A stretch of 12,656 nt of DNA from Opitutia bacterium (lineage in GTDB: Bacteria > Verrucomicrobiota > Verrucomicrobiia > Opitutales > JANYDI01): assembly GCA_025363695.1 (NCBI GenBank), contig JANYDI010000126.1, positions 1 to 12,656 on the forward strand. Reading direction: 5' to 3'. The position numbers were made by a program, and so were the translations under genes. Positions 1 through 6,447 of this stretch are shown here, one piece after another. Numbering within the stretch: the stretch's first letter is position 1; every line of letters starts with the position of its first letter. Below the pieces are notes generated by a model. The model made no database searches. It was given only the letters and a program-made list of their open reading frames with translations, and was not told where the DNA came from.

Positions 1-135
1 GGCGACACACACACTTTCTGAAATTTTCTTGAGTGCCGCCCTTACAGGGCTCCAGTTTGTTTTCCATCCCGGACCCAGGGCTTACGCCCTGGGCTACGTA
101 TCTACCGGCCTTTCAGGCCTCCTTATGTGTGGTTT
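1..135. repeat. REP/REPIN-like element A, copy 1 (cut by window edge)
   Basis: This non-coding unit contains an imperfect palindrome of the GCCCT type near 38-50 and a strong palindrome at 74-93, where CCCAGGGC pairs with GCCCTGGG across a short loop. A second GGCCTTTCAGGCC-type palindrome follows at about 107-119. Positions 1-110 match the last 108 bases of the window (12549-12656) with roughly six mismatches and two one-base gaps. The unit ends in an AT-rich stretch (from GTGGTTTAATAAAT) that abuts element B copy B1. The family resembles REP/REPIN dispersed palindromes mobilised by RAYT transposases. That assignment is an inference, since no RAYT gene is in the window. Confidence 0.75.
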
Positions 136-157
136 AATAAATATTTAAAATACTCCC

Positions 158-290
158 CGGATCGCTTCGCGATCTGTGGGGGGCTTAGTATGCCCTCCCC
201 GATGGGCAATTTTATCAAAATGCGCTTGCGCATTTTATAAAATTGCCCATCGGTAGGGGATCCTAAGGGGCGCAAGCGCCCCTTAGCCCC
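158..290 (+). repeat. Three-hairpin element B, copy B1
   Basis: Three hairpins occur in order. The 5' hairpin is GATCGC/GCGATC (160-174). The long middle hairpin (200-252) has a 16-bp outer stem (200-215 with 237-252), an unpaired C at 216, then an 8-bp inner stem (217-224 with 229-236) and a 4-nt loop. The 3' hairpin (264-285) is a 10-bp stem, TAAGGGGCGC with its complement, preceded by GGATCC (258-263). The element ends about 20 bp before the oleC-like start codon, so it could lie in that gene's 5' leader. No protein is encoded. It may be a mobile non-autonomous DNA repeat or a structured RNA; the sequence alone cannot decide. Confidence 0.8.
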
Positions 291-306
291 TTTTTCAACA
301 CCTAAA

Positions 307-1842
307 ATGAACCCCCCCCCTCGAACCATCAGCCAGCGCTTGCAACAGCAAGCCCACGCCCTCAAGGACGCCGTAGCCTTGTACCAGCAGGGTGCGGAGG
401 CGCTGTCTTTCGAGGGGCTTTGGTTGCGGGTGCGTTCTATGGCGTTGGTCCTGCGCCAAAAAGGCCTTATGCCGCAGGAGCGTGTTGTTGTATTGCTGCC
501 ACCGGGGCTGCATTTTTTACTGGTTAACTATGCCCTGCTGACGCTCGGAGCGGTGCCGGTGCTCATCGACCCAGGAATGGGCCTGAGGGGGTTTTTGCGT
601 TGCGTGCAGCAGGCTCAACCCAGCTACCTTATCGGGAGCCCCAAAGCGTTAGTGTTGAGTCTTTTTTTCAAAAAAGCCTTTTCTAGCCTCAAAGGCCGGT
701 GGTCCGTGGGTGCCTGCCTGAAGCCCTTAGCTGTTGAACCCGAATGGATCGAACCATCAACGCCCGAGTCTGGAGCCATCCTGTTTACCTCTGGTTCGAC
801 AGGGCCTGCCAAAGGCGTATGGTTTACCCAGCGGCAAATTTTGGCCCAGGCTGAGGCGATTGCCTCCACTTACGCCATGCAGCCAGGGGAGGTCGATTTA
901 CCCTTGCTTGCGGCCTTTGCTCTCTATAGCCCGCTCATCGGAATGGCTACGGTTTTTCCCAAATTAGGGAAGCCTTCTGACCTGGATCCCCAGAAAATCC
1001 TTGATTTACTCGATAACTATCGCGTTAGCAGCAGTTTTGGGTCTCCCGTTTTGTGGCAAAAAATAGCAGATTATTGCAAAGCTAAAAACAAGGAAATCAA
1101 GTACCTGCGACGCATCCTCATTGCCGGAGCGCCCTTGCCTCCTGCCTTGGTCCGAGCCTTACGCGTTGTGGCGCCCTATGCCAGCGTCCATAGCCCCTAT
1201 GGTGCCACGGAAGCCCTTCCTGTAACAACGGTAGAGGGGGCGATGATTATCGCTGAAACCGCTAGCCAAACCGAGCAGGGCCGCGGCACCTGCGTGGGCT
1301 ATCCTGTAAAAGGGATGGCCGTGCGTATTGGGGCTCCAGATTCGGACGCGGCAAGCCCTTTTCAGGTAGGTGACATCTGGGTAAGCGGGCCCTGTGTAAG
1401 TACACATTATATCACTGCGGATCCCTCCCAAGGCAAGGCTATCCATCGTGTTTTATGGCATCGCATGGGCGATTTGGGCTACCGCGACGCCTGTGGACGC
1501 CTGTGGTTTTGCGGACGCGCGGCAGAAGCCGTCCATGCCCACGGTACGGTTTTTTACACCGATTGCTGTGAGTCCGTTTTTAACGCCCTTCCCGGAGTCC
1601 AGCGCTCGGCCCTCATTGCCTATCGTTGCGGCGCTACCTGTGTTCCCGCCATCGTCATCGAGGGATCCCCCTCATGGCTAGCCAAAAAGCAGCTCCTTGC
1701 AAGGCTTAGGGCCCAAGCCGCCCTGTTTGCCCATACGCGCCTCATAAGCACCTTTTTCTTCATGCGCCGCTTCCCAGTAGACGCCCGTCATAATGCCAAA
1801 ATTCATAGGCTGGCCATGGCTAAACGGTTTGAGGGGAGGTGA
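307..1842 (+). CDS. oleC: OleC-like AMP-dependent ligase (beta-lactone synthetase / fatty-acyl ligase family)
   Basis: This 511-residue protein belongs to the ANL adenylate-forming superfamily. The signatures seen are the phosphate loop TSGSTGPAKG (about 161-170), YGATE (298-302), GDLGY (388-392), FCGR (401-404) and the C-terminal HNAKIH with candidate catalytic Lys498. The DPGMG motif near residue 89, the PGEVDLP segment and the HNAKIHR ending are features I associate with OleC. In known systems OleC uses ATP to convert a 2-alkyl-3-hydroxy acid to a beta-lactone, downstream of OleA and OleD and before OleB in long-chain olefin synthesis. No oleA, oleB or oleD is visible, so the substrate could differ; a general long-chain acyl-CoA/AMP ligase is the alternative. 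The start follows a repeat and has no Shine-Dalgarno motif. A run of nine C (312-320) sits directly after the start codon. Confidence 0.8.
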   Translation: MNPPPRTISQRLQQQAHALKDAVALYQQGAEALSFEGLWLRVRSMALVLRQKGLMPQERVVVLLPPGLHFLLVNYALLTLGAVPVLIDPGMGLRGFLRCVQQAQPSYLIGSPKALVLSLFFKKAFSSLKGRWSVGACLKPLAVEPEWIEPSTPESGAILFTSGSTGPAKGVWFTQRQILAQAEAIASTYAMQPGEVDLPLLAAFALYSPLIGMATVFPKLGKPSDLDPQKILDLLDNYRVSSSFGSPVLWQKIADYCKAKNKEIKYLRRILIAGAPLPPALVRALRVVAPYASVHSPYGATEALPVTTVEGAMIIAETASQTEQGRGTCVGYPVKGMAVRIGAPDSDAASPFQVGDIWVSGPCVSTHYITADPSQGKAIHRVLWHRMGDLGYRDACGRLWFCGRAAEAVHAHGTVFYTDCCESVFNALPGVQRSALIAYRCGATCVPAIVIEGSPSWLAKKQLLARLRAQAALFAHTRLISTFFFMRRFPVDARHNAKIHRLAMAKRFEGR

Positions 1843-1843
1843 A

Positions 1844-1870
1844 AAGGGCCGAGGGGGCGCTCGCGCCCCT
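1844..1870. terminator. Hairpin after oleC-like gene; truncated element B 3' end
   Basis: Immediately after the stop codon, GGGGCG (1854-1859) pairs with CGCCCC (1864-1869) over a 4-nt loop. The sequence from AAGGGCC through GCCCCTAA resembles the 3' hairpin of element B in reverse orientation, as at 11805-11832, so it is probably a truncated copy. It could stop transcription of the ligase gene, but no T-tract follows, so intrinsic terminator activity is uncertain. Confidence 0.4.
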
Positions 1871-1998
1871 AAAGCTTGGTTTTAGCGGGGCCTTTTGAGT
1901 TTATACGGCGTCAGGGAAGTGACTCACGCACCTAAAGTGCGCTACGCACTTCCCTTCCTTGTCTAAACGTCAAAATGCCTCCGCTAAAACCAAGCTTT
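1871..1998. repeat. 128-bp inverted-repeat (MITE-like) element
   Basis: The ends are an 18-bp perfect inverted repeat: 1871-1888 (AAAGCTTGGTTTTAGCGG) and its complement at 1981-1998. Imperfect pairing continues inward to GGGAAGTG (1914-1921) with CACTTCCC (1947-1954). The centre holds three related 5-mers, CGCAC (1927-1931), GTGCG (1937-1941) and CGCAC (1945-1949), so the middle one can pair with either neighbour. The size and termini suggest a MITE or a large bidirectional hairpin. I see no clear target-site duplication and no coding capacity. It sits between a truncated element B end and full copy B2. Confidence 0.7.
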
Positions 1999-2021
1999 CA
2001 AAGCAATTCATAAAATACACC

Positions 2022-2150
2022 CGGATCGCTTCGCGATCTGTGGAGGCCTTAGTATATCCTACCCAGGTAGCGATTTTGCTGAAATACACAGTATTTCACA
2101 AAATCGCTACCTGTAGGGGATCCTAAGGGGCGCAAGCGCCCCTTGGCCCT
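2022..2150 (+). repeat. Three-hairpin element B, copy B2
   Basis: The 5' hairpin is GATCGC/GCGATC (2024-2038). The middle hairpin (2064-2113) has a 15-bp outer stem, an unpaired C at 2079, an 8-bp inner stem (2080-2087 with 2091-2098) and loop ACA. GGATCC lies at 2118-2123 and the 3' hairpin at 2124-2145. The middle stem differs from B1 over most of its length yet is fully paired, so changes on one arm are matched on the other. It lies in the gap between two convergent genes. Confidence 0.8.
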
Positions 2151-2185
2151 AAAAAAAAGGGGAAGTCTTCCAACCCCCCCTTCCC
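2151..2185 (-). terminator. Probable intrinsic terminator of the dedA-like gene
   Basis: Read on the minus strand, a GGAAG/CTTCC hairpin (2161-2171), or a larger GGGAAG/CTTCCC one (2160-2185), is followed by CC and a run of eight T (complement of 2151-2158). This is the usual form of an intrinsic terminator. It lies about 150 bp after the dedA-like stop. The segment 2186-2330 holds no gene that I can support. Confidence 0.45.
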
Positions 2186-2330
2186 TTGCTCTTCTGAAAA
2201 AGCTTAACAAACTAGAAACATTCCCTGCGTTTCACTATCACTAACTATGAAAGAAAAAGCCGCATAGCAGCCTTTTCGTAAGGGATAGACGTTTGTTTTT
2301 TGAAAACGTTCATTTTTTCGAAAACTTTTT

Positions 2331-3032
2331 TTATTTTTCTGAGCCCTTGTTTGCTGGGTTGCTGGTTTTTTGATTGCGCTTGCGCAGGTACTGAATGCCC
2401 AGGCTCAGGGCCACGAGGCCGCAAAGGCCGATGACCAGCTGCGTCATGTGGCCGCCGACAAGGGCGTGGCTGGCAAAGGCGCAGGTCATCCCATAGGTGA
2501 ACTGGATAGGCCAAGAGATCGCCAGGTACGGCAGCAGCGGGACATTGAGCAGCCCGAGCGTATAATTTTGGACCACCAGGGGCAGGGGGGCCAAGCGCAT
2601 CAGGAGGATGACGGCGATGGGGGAGCCCGTGCTGGTTTTAGGCAGGTATTTTTCTGGCACCAAACGCAGGAGCAGCCTGCGCAGAGGTCCACGGGCGAGC
2701 AGATAGGCCAAAAAGAGGTTGAGGGCCAGTCCGAGGCCCAGGACGGTGGCGGCTTCGAGCGCCTCACAACGCAGGCCTGTGGCCACATATAACGGACTTA
2801 TCGGAAAGGCCATTAGCGGCAACAAAGCCAGGGCCAGCAAGAGCCCCCAGGGGGGGAGTTGCTTAAGCAGACTTAGGCATTTATTTAAAATCGGCTGCGC
2901 AAAACCCTTGAGCTCGTGGGCATAGGCTTTAAGCATAAACCCCAAGCCGATAGCCAATAGGAGGCCCAGGCTTAGGAGTACAAAACGCTTAAGGCGTTGC
3001 GAAAAAACAGAGGAGCTATGAGGAGTGTCCAT
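2331..3032 (-). CDS. DedA/TVP38/TMEM64-family (VTT domain) inner-membrane protein
   Basis: This 233-residue integral membrane protein begins with a basic, serine-rich N-terminus. A first hydrophobic segment lies at about 17-35, further hydrophobic stretches at about 60-80 and 90-115, and a C-terminal transmembrane region at about 188-212, followed by a basic, asparagine-rich tail. The family-typical stretch is FPISPLYVATG (about 76-86), with a central RLAPLP (about 146-151) before a conserved membrane re-entrant region. VTT/DedA proteins are implicated in lipid scrambling, undecaprenyl-phosphate flipping and membrane homeostasis; which applies here is unknown. It stands alone, transcribed away from the first lipoprotein gene. 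The ATG at 3030-3032 has no visible Shine-Dalgarno sequence and lies at the edge of an AT-rich tract. Confidence 0.75.
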   Translation of the reverse strand: MDTPHSSSVFSQRLKRFVLLSLGLLLAIGLGFMLKAYAHELKGFAQPILNKCLSLLKQLPPWGLLLALALLPLMAFPISPLYVATGLRCEALEAATVLGLGLALNLFLAYLLARGPLRRLLLRLVPEKYLPKTSTGSPIAVILLMRLAPLPLVVQNYTLGLLNVPLLPYLAISWPIQFTYGMTCAFASHALVGGHMTQLVIGLCGLVALSLGIQYLRKRNQKTSNPANKGSEK

Positions 3033-3428
3033 GATTTATATAAATAGATAACAAAATTCCCATCCTAAGTAACGCCTCAGCAAAGGCAAGCATATAAAAA
3101 GCAGCCCTGTGCATTATTTTTTCTGTTCTAAAGCGTTTTTGCTTGGTTTTTTAAATAAAATCCGCTAACCTCAACAAATGCCGAGAAATACAGGGCAGTT
3201 CACGCTGCTTGCTCCAAAAACGCCTCACGTGGGCGCGTGCTTGTAGTTTTCTTTATTTCCCGCCAAACCCCTATAATACGGCCTTTTAGGCGAAACCTGA
3301 ACATAAAAATGAACCTTTCTCAAAAAAATCGCTTGACTTACTGCTTTTTTTTTGCAATTCCTTTTATACAGTTCTTGTTTTCTAATCTAAAAGAACGAAG
3401 CTTAACACATCTCAATCCATAAAACACT
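3033..3428. other. Gene-free divergent intergenic region
   Basis: This 396-bp stretch separates the minus-strand dedA-like gene from the plus-strand lipoprotein gene, so it should carry promoters in both directions. It is AT-rich with long T runs near 3116-3160 and 3345-3353. It contains none of the A or B repeats found in the other large gaps. A weak AAGC/GCTT hairpin followed by T's occurs near 3131-3152. No RNA gene or convincing ORF was found. Confidence 0.5.
3249..3277 (+). promoter_or_regulatory. Candidate promoter for the first lipoprotein gene
   Basis: A perfect TATAAT (3272-3277) is preceded, 17 nt upstream, by TTCTTT (3249-3254), a weak -35 match. Transcription from here would give a leader of roughly 145 nt before the lipoprotein start at 3429. 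The -10 match is good and the -35 is poor. TTGACT (3333-3338) and TATACA (3365-3370) lie closer to the gene but 26 nt apart, too far to form one sigma-70 promoter. Confidence 0.3.
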
Positions 3429-4301
3429 ATGAAAAACAAATTCTTGAATCTTATTTTAATTGCGCTTGCAGCCTCCCTGCTGCCAGCTTGTAATGGTGGT
3501 ACGAAGAGCAGTAGTGCTGCGGCGACGAAGACGGACGCGACGAAGACGGACGGTACGAACACGGGTGACGTGACTGGCAATCCGGATTTCACGGACTTCT
3601 TTGCTTTGTTGAATGCTGGTAAGACGCTGAAAGTTACCTTAGCCCAGAATTTGCTTAGTGCGGCTGGTGCTAATACGCTTGGGGTTAGTGCGCTTCAAGT
3701 AATTGGGGATCCTGCCCGACTCGCTGGACTTACTACTGGGAGTGCTACTATTTCTTACACGTCTCCTAGTGATCCTGGTGCGATGGCGGGTATTTCAGCC
3801 GCTGCTATCCTCGCGGACGAGACGGTGTCCTTGTTTGAGAAGAACTCTGTTATTGCTATTCAGCTTAAGAGCCCTACTGTTTTGGCTTCTTTCCAGCTTA
3901 GTGGTGGTTCAGGTTTTCTGAATGGGCTCGCTTTTGGTAATGTTGGCGTCTATCCTGCTACCACTACTTCTGCGGTTATTGTTCCTGCTGTGAATCTTGC
4001 CGATTTCACTGTTGCAATTGATGATTCAGCCGCTCCTGCTATTCCTTCGCTGACGGTTTCTACGCCGCAAAATTTTGGTAAAGGTTCGATTGTTGGTCTC
4101 TATACCACCCACCCCGGGACTGGTCTTAATCTTCCTACTGCTTCTGGGAATATCACTAAGCGCGTCTTTAAGTTTATTTTTAGCCAAAAGCTTTCTGGCG
4201 ATGCTACGAATCGGAGTGGTGTTTGTGATATCCAGTTTACTGCTGGTAGTAATACGATTACAATTCCTGGAAATTCTATTTCCATCAGCAATGCTGGGTA
4301 A
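3429..4301 (+). CDS. Secreted lipoprotein of unknown function (paralogue 1)
   Basis: This 290-residue protein has a type II signal peptide: MKNK, a hydrophobic core, then lipobox LPAC with acylated Cys21 and Asn at +2. A low-complexity linker (about 22-50; Ser/Ala, then a tandem ATKTD) leads to a body rich in Ala, Gly, Ser, Thr and Val that looks mostly beta. The C-terminus has an RVFKFIFS segment and ends SISISNAG. The next gene shares the layout: signal peptide, CNGG, polar linker, a DFF motif and a C-terminal R-x-F-x-F ... G-x-x-D ... SN-x-I pattern. I infer tandem duplication and divergence. No family is recognised. Codons favour GCT, GGT, ACT and GTT much more than the flanking genes do, which could mean high expression. 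It is anchored to a membrane, probably the outer one. Confidence 0.8.
   Translation: MKNKFLNLILIALAASLLPACNGGTKSSSAAATKTDATKTDGTNTGDVTGNPDFTDFFALLNAGKTLKVTLAQNLLSAAGANTLGVSALQVIGDPARLAGLTTGSATISYTSPSDPGAMAGISAAAILADETVSLFEKNSVIAIQLKSPTVLASFQLSGGSGFLNGLAFGNVGVYPATTTSAVIVPAVNLADFTVAIDDSAAPAIPSLTVSTPQNFGKGSIVGLYTTHPGTGLNLPTASGNITKRVFKFIFSQKLSGDATNRSGVCDIQFTAGSNTITIPGNSISISNAG
3522..3566 (+). repeat. 15-bp tandem repeat inside the lipoprotein linker
   Basis: Two identical 15-bp units (3522-3536 and 3537-3551, GCGACGAAGACGGAC) are followed by a degenerate third (3552-3566). They encode ATKTD, ATKTD and GTNTG in frame. The unit is a multiple of three, so copy-number change would alter linker length without breaking the gene. 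Confidence 0.85.
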
Positions 4302-4341
4302 GCTAAGATTAGCCTAAATACGTGATACTATAAATAATAAG

Positions 4342-4369
4342 CAGGGAGGCTCTTCGGCTGGCCTCCCTG
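4342..4369 (+). terminator. Hairpin terminator between the two lipoprotein genes
   Basis: CAGGGAGGC (4342-4350) pairs perfectly with GCCTCCCTG (4361-4369) across a 10-nt loop, 40 nt after the first lipoprotein stop. Only a short T-rich stretch follows. It suggests the two lipoprotein genes are separate transcription units or attenuated relative to each other. No clear promoter is visible in the 34 bp between it and the next start. Confidence 0.6.
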
Positions 4370-4403
4370 TTACTTCGTTCTCTGAATTTCAATCACACCT
4401 ATT

Positions 4404-5306
4404 ATGAAAAAATTACTCAATTACTTTCTTATCGCCTTGTCTGCCGTCCTCGTTGTAGGTTGCAACGGAGGCAGTAGTAACAACAAAAAGGCTGCAGCGC
4501 CTGCTGTTAAGCAGGATGAAGAGGATGCTTCTGAGAAGAAGACTGTGCCTCCGGCTGCGGATTTCTTCGCGGATTTCCTGAGTGACTTGACGACCCTGGA
4601 GAAGGAGTTCAAGTTTGTGACAACGGCGCGTATTTCTGGACCGTTACCTGGTTCACTAGTGAGGGCTACGACGAATGCAGAAGTCACAGCTGCTGCCACT
4701 CCAGCGGGTGTGTTGATTCCTAAGCCGCACAACGATCATAATATATTCAATGCTAAGGATGGGGAGTTTACAGGTGAAATTCCTGCTTCGAAAGCCATTT
4801 TATTTATTGTCAGTAAGGCGGATCAGACAAAGTTGACTTCTTTGAAGTTCGATGGCTTGTTTTACTCTAAATACACTGCCGATGGGGCTTTTCTGATCAC
4901 TGCTAGCGCTGATTCGACCGCTGGTGGCACTTTGACGAGTGCTCAGTTGGGTACTTCGGGTATTGCGCTTTCAACGAATCTAGCCAAAAAGCAGGTCGTT
5001 CTCAGTCTTCCTGGTGACGTAGGTATAGGTAGTAGTGCGGCGGCAGTGACCTATGCAGGGGCACTATCCACAAGTGCTGCGAATACCATGGATGCATCTG
5101 ACCACCCTGAGTCCTCTCTCGATGCTGCTAATGCTGGCTATCGTAGGTTTACGTTTACGATTACCTCCTACGACAAGACGACTCGTAAGGGAACAGCTGA
5201 TGTCAATGTAGGTGTTTCCAGTAATGCGATTTCCGGAATCGGAACGGATGCTGATATCAAGGCTTCTGTAGTTATGTCGGTGGATATTTCCATCGCCCTG
5301 AACTAA
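4404..5306 (+). CDS. Secreted lipoprotein of unknown function (paralogue 2)
   Basis: This 300-residue protein has a type II signal peptide: MKKLLNY, a hydrophobic core and lipobox VVGC with acylated Cys20, followed by NGG as in the upstream paralogue. A charged linker (about 28-48; Lys/Ala, then Asp/Glu and Lys) precedes a DFFADF motif and a long Ala/Thr/Ser/Gly-rich, probably beta-rich body. The C-terminal RRFTFTIT ... GTADVNV ... SSNAI region aligns with the equivalent stretch of the first lipoprotein. No enzymatic motif or known domain is recognised. The sequence contains a short HNDHN cluster (about 111-115) that is absent from the paralogue. The start has no Shine-Dalgarno motif; CACCT lies three bases before the ATG. 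A terminator follows the stop. Confidence 0.8.
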   Translation: MKKLLNYFLIALSAVLVVGCNGGSSNNKKAAAPAVKQDEEDASEKKTVPPAADFFADFLSDLTTLEKEFKFVTTARISGPLPGSLVRATTNAEVTAAATPAGVLIPKPHNDHNIFNAKDGEFTGEIPASKAILFIVSKADQTKLTSLKFDGLFYSKYTADGAFLITASADSTAGGTLTSAQLGTSGIALSTNLAKKQVVLSLPGDVGIGSSAAAVTYAGALSTSAANTMDASDHPESSLDAANAGYRRFTFTITSYDKTTRKGTADVNVGVSSNAISGIGTDADIKASVVMSVDISIALN

Positions 5307-5327
5307 ACTTTCCTTCACAATTCCCAC

Positions 5328-5360
5328 CCCTCGGCGCTCCCACCAGCGCCGGGGGCTTTT
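5328..5360. terminator. Terminator shared by convergent genes
   Basis: CGGCGCT (5332-5338) pairs with AGCGCCG (5345-5351) over a 6-nt loop. Flanking CCC and GGG extend the stem, and CTTTT follows on the plus strand. It lies 22 bp after the second lipoprotein stop and 16 bp beyond the aroB-like stop on the other strand, so it may act in both directions. The T-tract favours the plus strand. Confidence 0.7.
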
Positions 5361-5375
5361 CGTCCCGTCCCTTCC

Positions 5376-6272
5376 TCAATCCAACACCACCGGCAAGCCC
5401 GTCGTCCGCAGTAAAGCCCTTACCCGCTCCAAGGCAGCCGTAGGCTCCTTCCTTGCCCAGGCCGCAAGTAATGCCGCTTCTGGGTGTTTAGCATCAGCGA
5501 TGATGGCCTCCAGGGTGCTGCACAGACCGATCGCTACGGCTTCCCCGTGGAGGTAGTAATGGTAGGCGTTGGCGTGTTCGATGGCGTGGGCAATGGCGTG
5601 GCCGAAACCAAGGGCTTTACGACTGTTTGGGCTGGCTGGAAGTTTTTCTAGCGGGTCCAGAGTAGTGATCGCGGTTTTGGTTTCGACGCAAGAACGGATC
5701 AGTGCGAGGAGTTCTGGATGCCTTGCATGGAAAGGGCTGTTTTTTTCCAGAAAGCACAAAAAGCTTTCTTCGCGGATGAGGCTGAGCTTGATGGCTTCCG
5801 CCATTCCAGCCGCAAAAGCACGATGGGGTAGGGTGCCCAGGGTGTCTGTATCGATAAATACAGCCCAGGGCTTATGGAAAGCCCCTACGAGGTTTTTACC
5901 TTCGGGCAGGTTCACAGCAGTCTTGCCACCGATACTGCTATCAACCATCGCCAGTAAAGTCGTGGGCATCAACGCATAGCGCACTCCCCGTAACCACGTA
6001 GCTGCGACAAAGCCTACGAGGTCCCCTAGTGTTCCGCCACCCACGCCCAGGAGGCAGCCCTCGCGCTTAAGGCCGATGCGCGCCAGTTGCGTATACAAAT
6101 CGGCAGCATGCGCAAGGCTCTTGACCTCCTCACCATGGGCCTGCAGCGTGATGATCCCTTTTGCGCCAGAAAGAATCCCCTTAGGCGTGTGTTGCGCCGC
6201 TAGTGGGTCTTGGACGACGACGTATTCGCCTTCCAAATGTGTAGGCTTTTGCCAAAAAATTTGTGTTTCCAT
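5376..6272 (-). CDS. aroB: 3-dehydroquinate synthase-like protein, short and divergent
   Basis: From the ATG at 6270-6272 the product is 298 residues; the family is usually about 340-370. DHQ synthase converts DAHP to 3-dehydroquinate in the shikimate pathway using NAD and a divalent metal. Visible motifs are the NAD-binding GVGGGTLGD (about 76-84), PTTLLAMVDSSIGGK with Asp111 and Lys117, GKN Lys126, GMAEAIK with metal ligand Glu159 and Lys162, Lys199, Arg218, GFGHAIAHAIE with His225 and His229, and LHGEA with His242. Against the common RxxxNFGHT motif, Gly222 replaces Asn and Ala226 replaces Thr. The C-terminal segment with the usual DKK lysine is absent, and the reading frame runs straight into the terminator. 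An in-frame ATG at 6324-6326 would translate repeat DNA, so I prefer 6272. A sugar-phosphate cyclase relative is possible. Confidence 0.8.
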   Translation of the reverse strand: METQIFWQKPTHLEGEYVVVQDPLAAQHTPKGILSGAKGIITLQAHGEEVKSLAHAADLYTQLARIGLKREGCLLGVGGGTLGDLVGFVAATWLRGVRYALMPTTLLAMVDSSIGGKTAVNLPEGKNLVGAFHKPWAVFIDTDTLGTLPHRAFAAGMAEAIKLSLIREESFLCFLEKNSPFHARHPELLALIRSCVETKTAITTLDPLEKLPASPNSRKALGFGHAIAHAIEHANAYHYYLHGEAVAIGLCSTLEAIIADAKHPEAALLAAWARKEPTAALERVRALLRTTGLPVVLD

Positions 6273-6291
6273 AAAATAAAGGATGAAGAAA

Positions 6292-6318
6292 AAGGGCCAA
6301 GGGGAGCAAGCTCTTAAA
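6292..6318. repeat. Decayed 3'-end fragment of element B
   Basis: AAGGGCCAAGGGGAGCAAG and the following CTCTT form a degraded version of the element B 3' hairpin (GAGC/GCTC core), directly next to the intact end of B3. It begins only 20 bp upstream of the aroB-like start. Any aroB promoter must therefore lie in or beyond repeat DNA. Confidence 0.5.
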
Positions 6319-6322
6319 AGGG

Positions 6323-6447
6323 CCAAGGGGCACTCGTGCCCCTTAGGATCCCCTTTCGATAGCGATTTATTAAAATGCTAACGCATTTTAGATAAATCGC
6401 TATCGATAAGCATATACTAAGCACCCCCACGATCGCGAAGCGATCAG
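6323..6447 (-). repeat. Three-hairpin element B, copy B3 (inverted)
   Basis: Read on the minus strand: 5' hairpin GATCGC/GCGATC (6431-6445), middle hairpin (6356-6406), GGATCC (6346-6351), then 3' hairpin (6325-6344). In the middle hairpin a 15-bp outer stem (6356-6370 with 6392-6406) and an 8-bp inner stem (6371-6378 with 6383-6390) are separated by an unpaired G at 6391, which is a C on the element's own strand. The 3' stem carries GCAC/GTGC where B1 has GCGC/GCGC, a paired change. It lies upstream of the aroB-like gene. Confidence 0.8.

Noticed and set aside
2370..2792. 140-codon plus-strand frame opposite the dedA-like gene
   Set aside because: Its product is Gln/Gly/Asp/Arg-rich with no family resemblance and is the antisense of a clear membrane protein. 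The open frame comes from codon composition.
3333..3370. TTGACT (3333-3338) and TATACA (3365-3370) as a promoter
   Set aside because: The 26-nt spacing is far beyond the sigma-70 range of 16-19 nt.
3237..3422. Small hydrophobic ORF just before the first lipoprotein gene (GTG at 3237, or ATG at 3309)
   Set aside because: It lies in an AT-rich, T-run-rich divergent region with no coding signature, and its hydrophobic residues come from the T-tract. It overlaps candidate promoter positions.
5300..5378. Frameshift explaining the short AroB C-terminus
   Set aside because: The DNA beyond the stop on the minus strand is the shared terminator and the end of the lipoprotein gene, with no AroB-like C-terminal sequence in any frame.
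6273..6326. Longer aroB-like start at 6324-6326
   Set aside because: The extra 18 residues would translate the decayed element B fragment and do not resemble AroB. METQIF at 6272 gives a normal family N-terminus.
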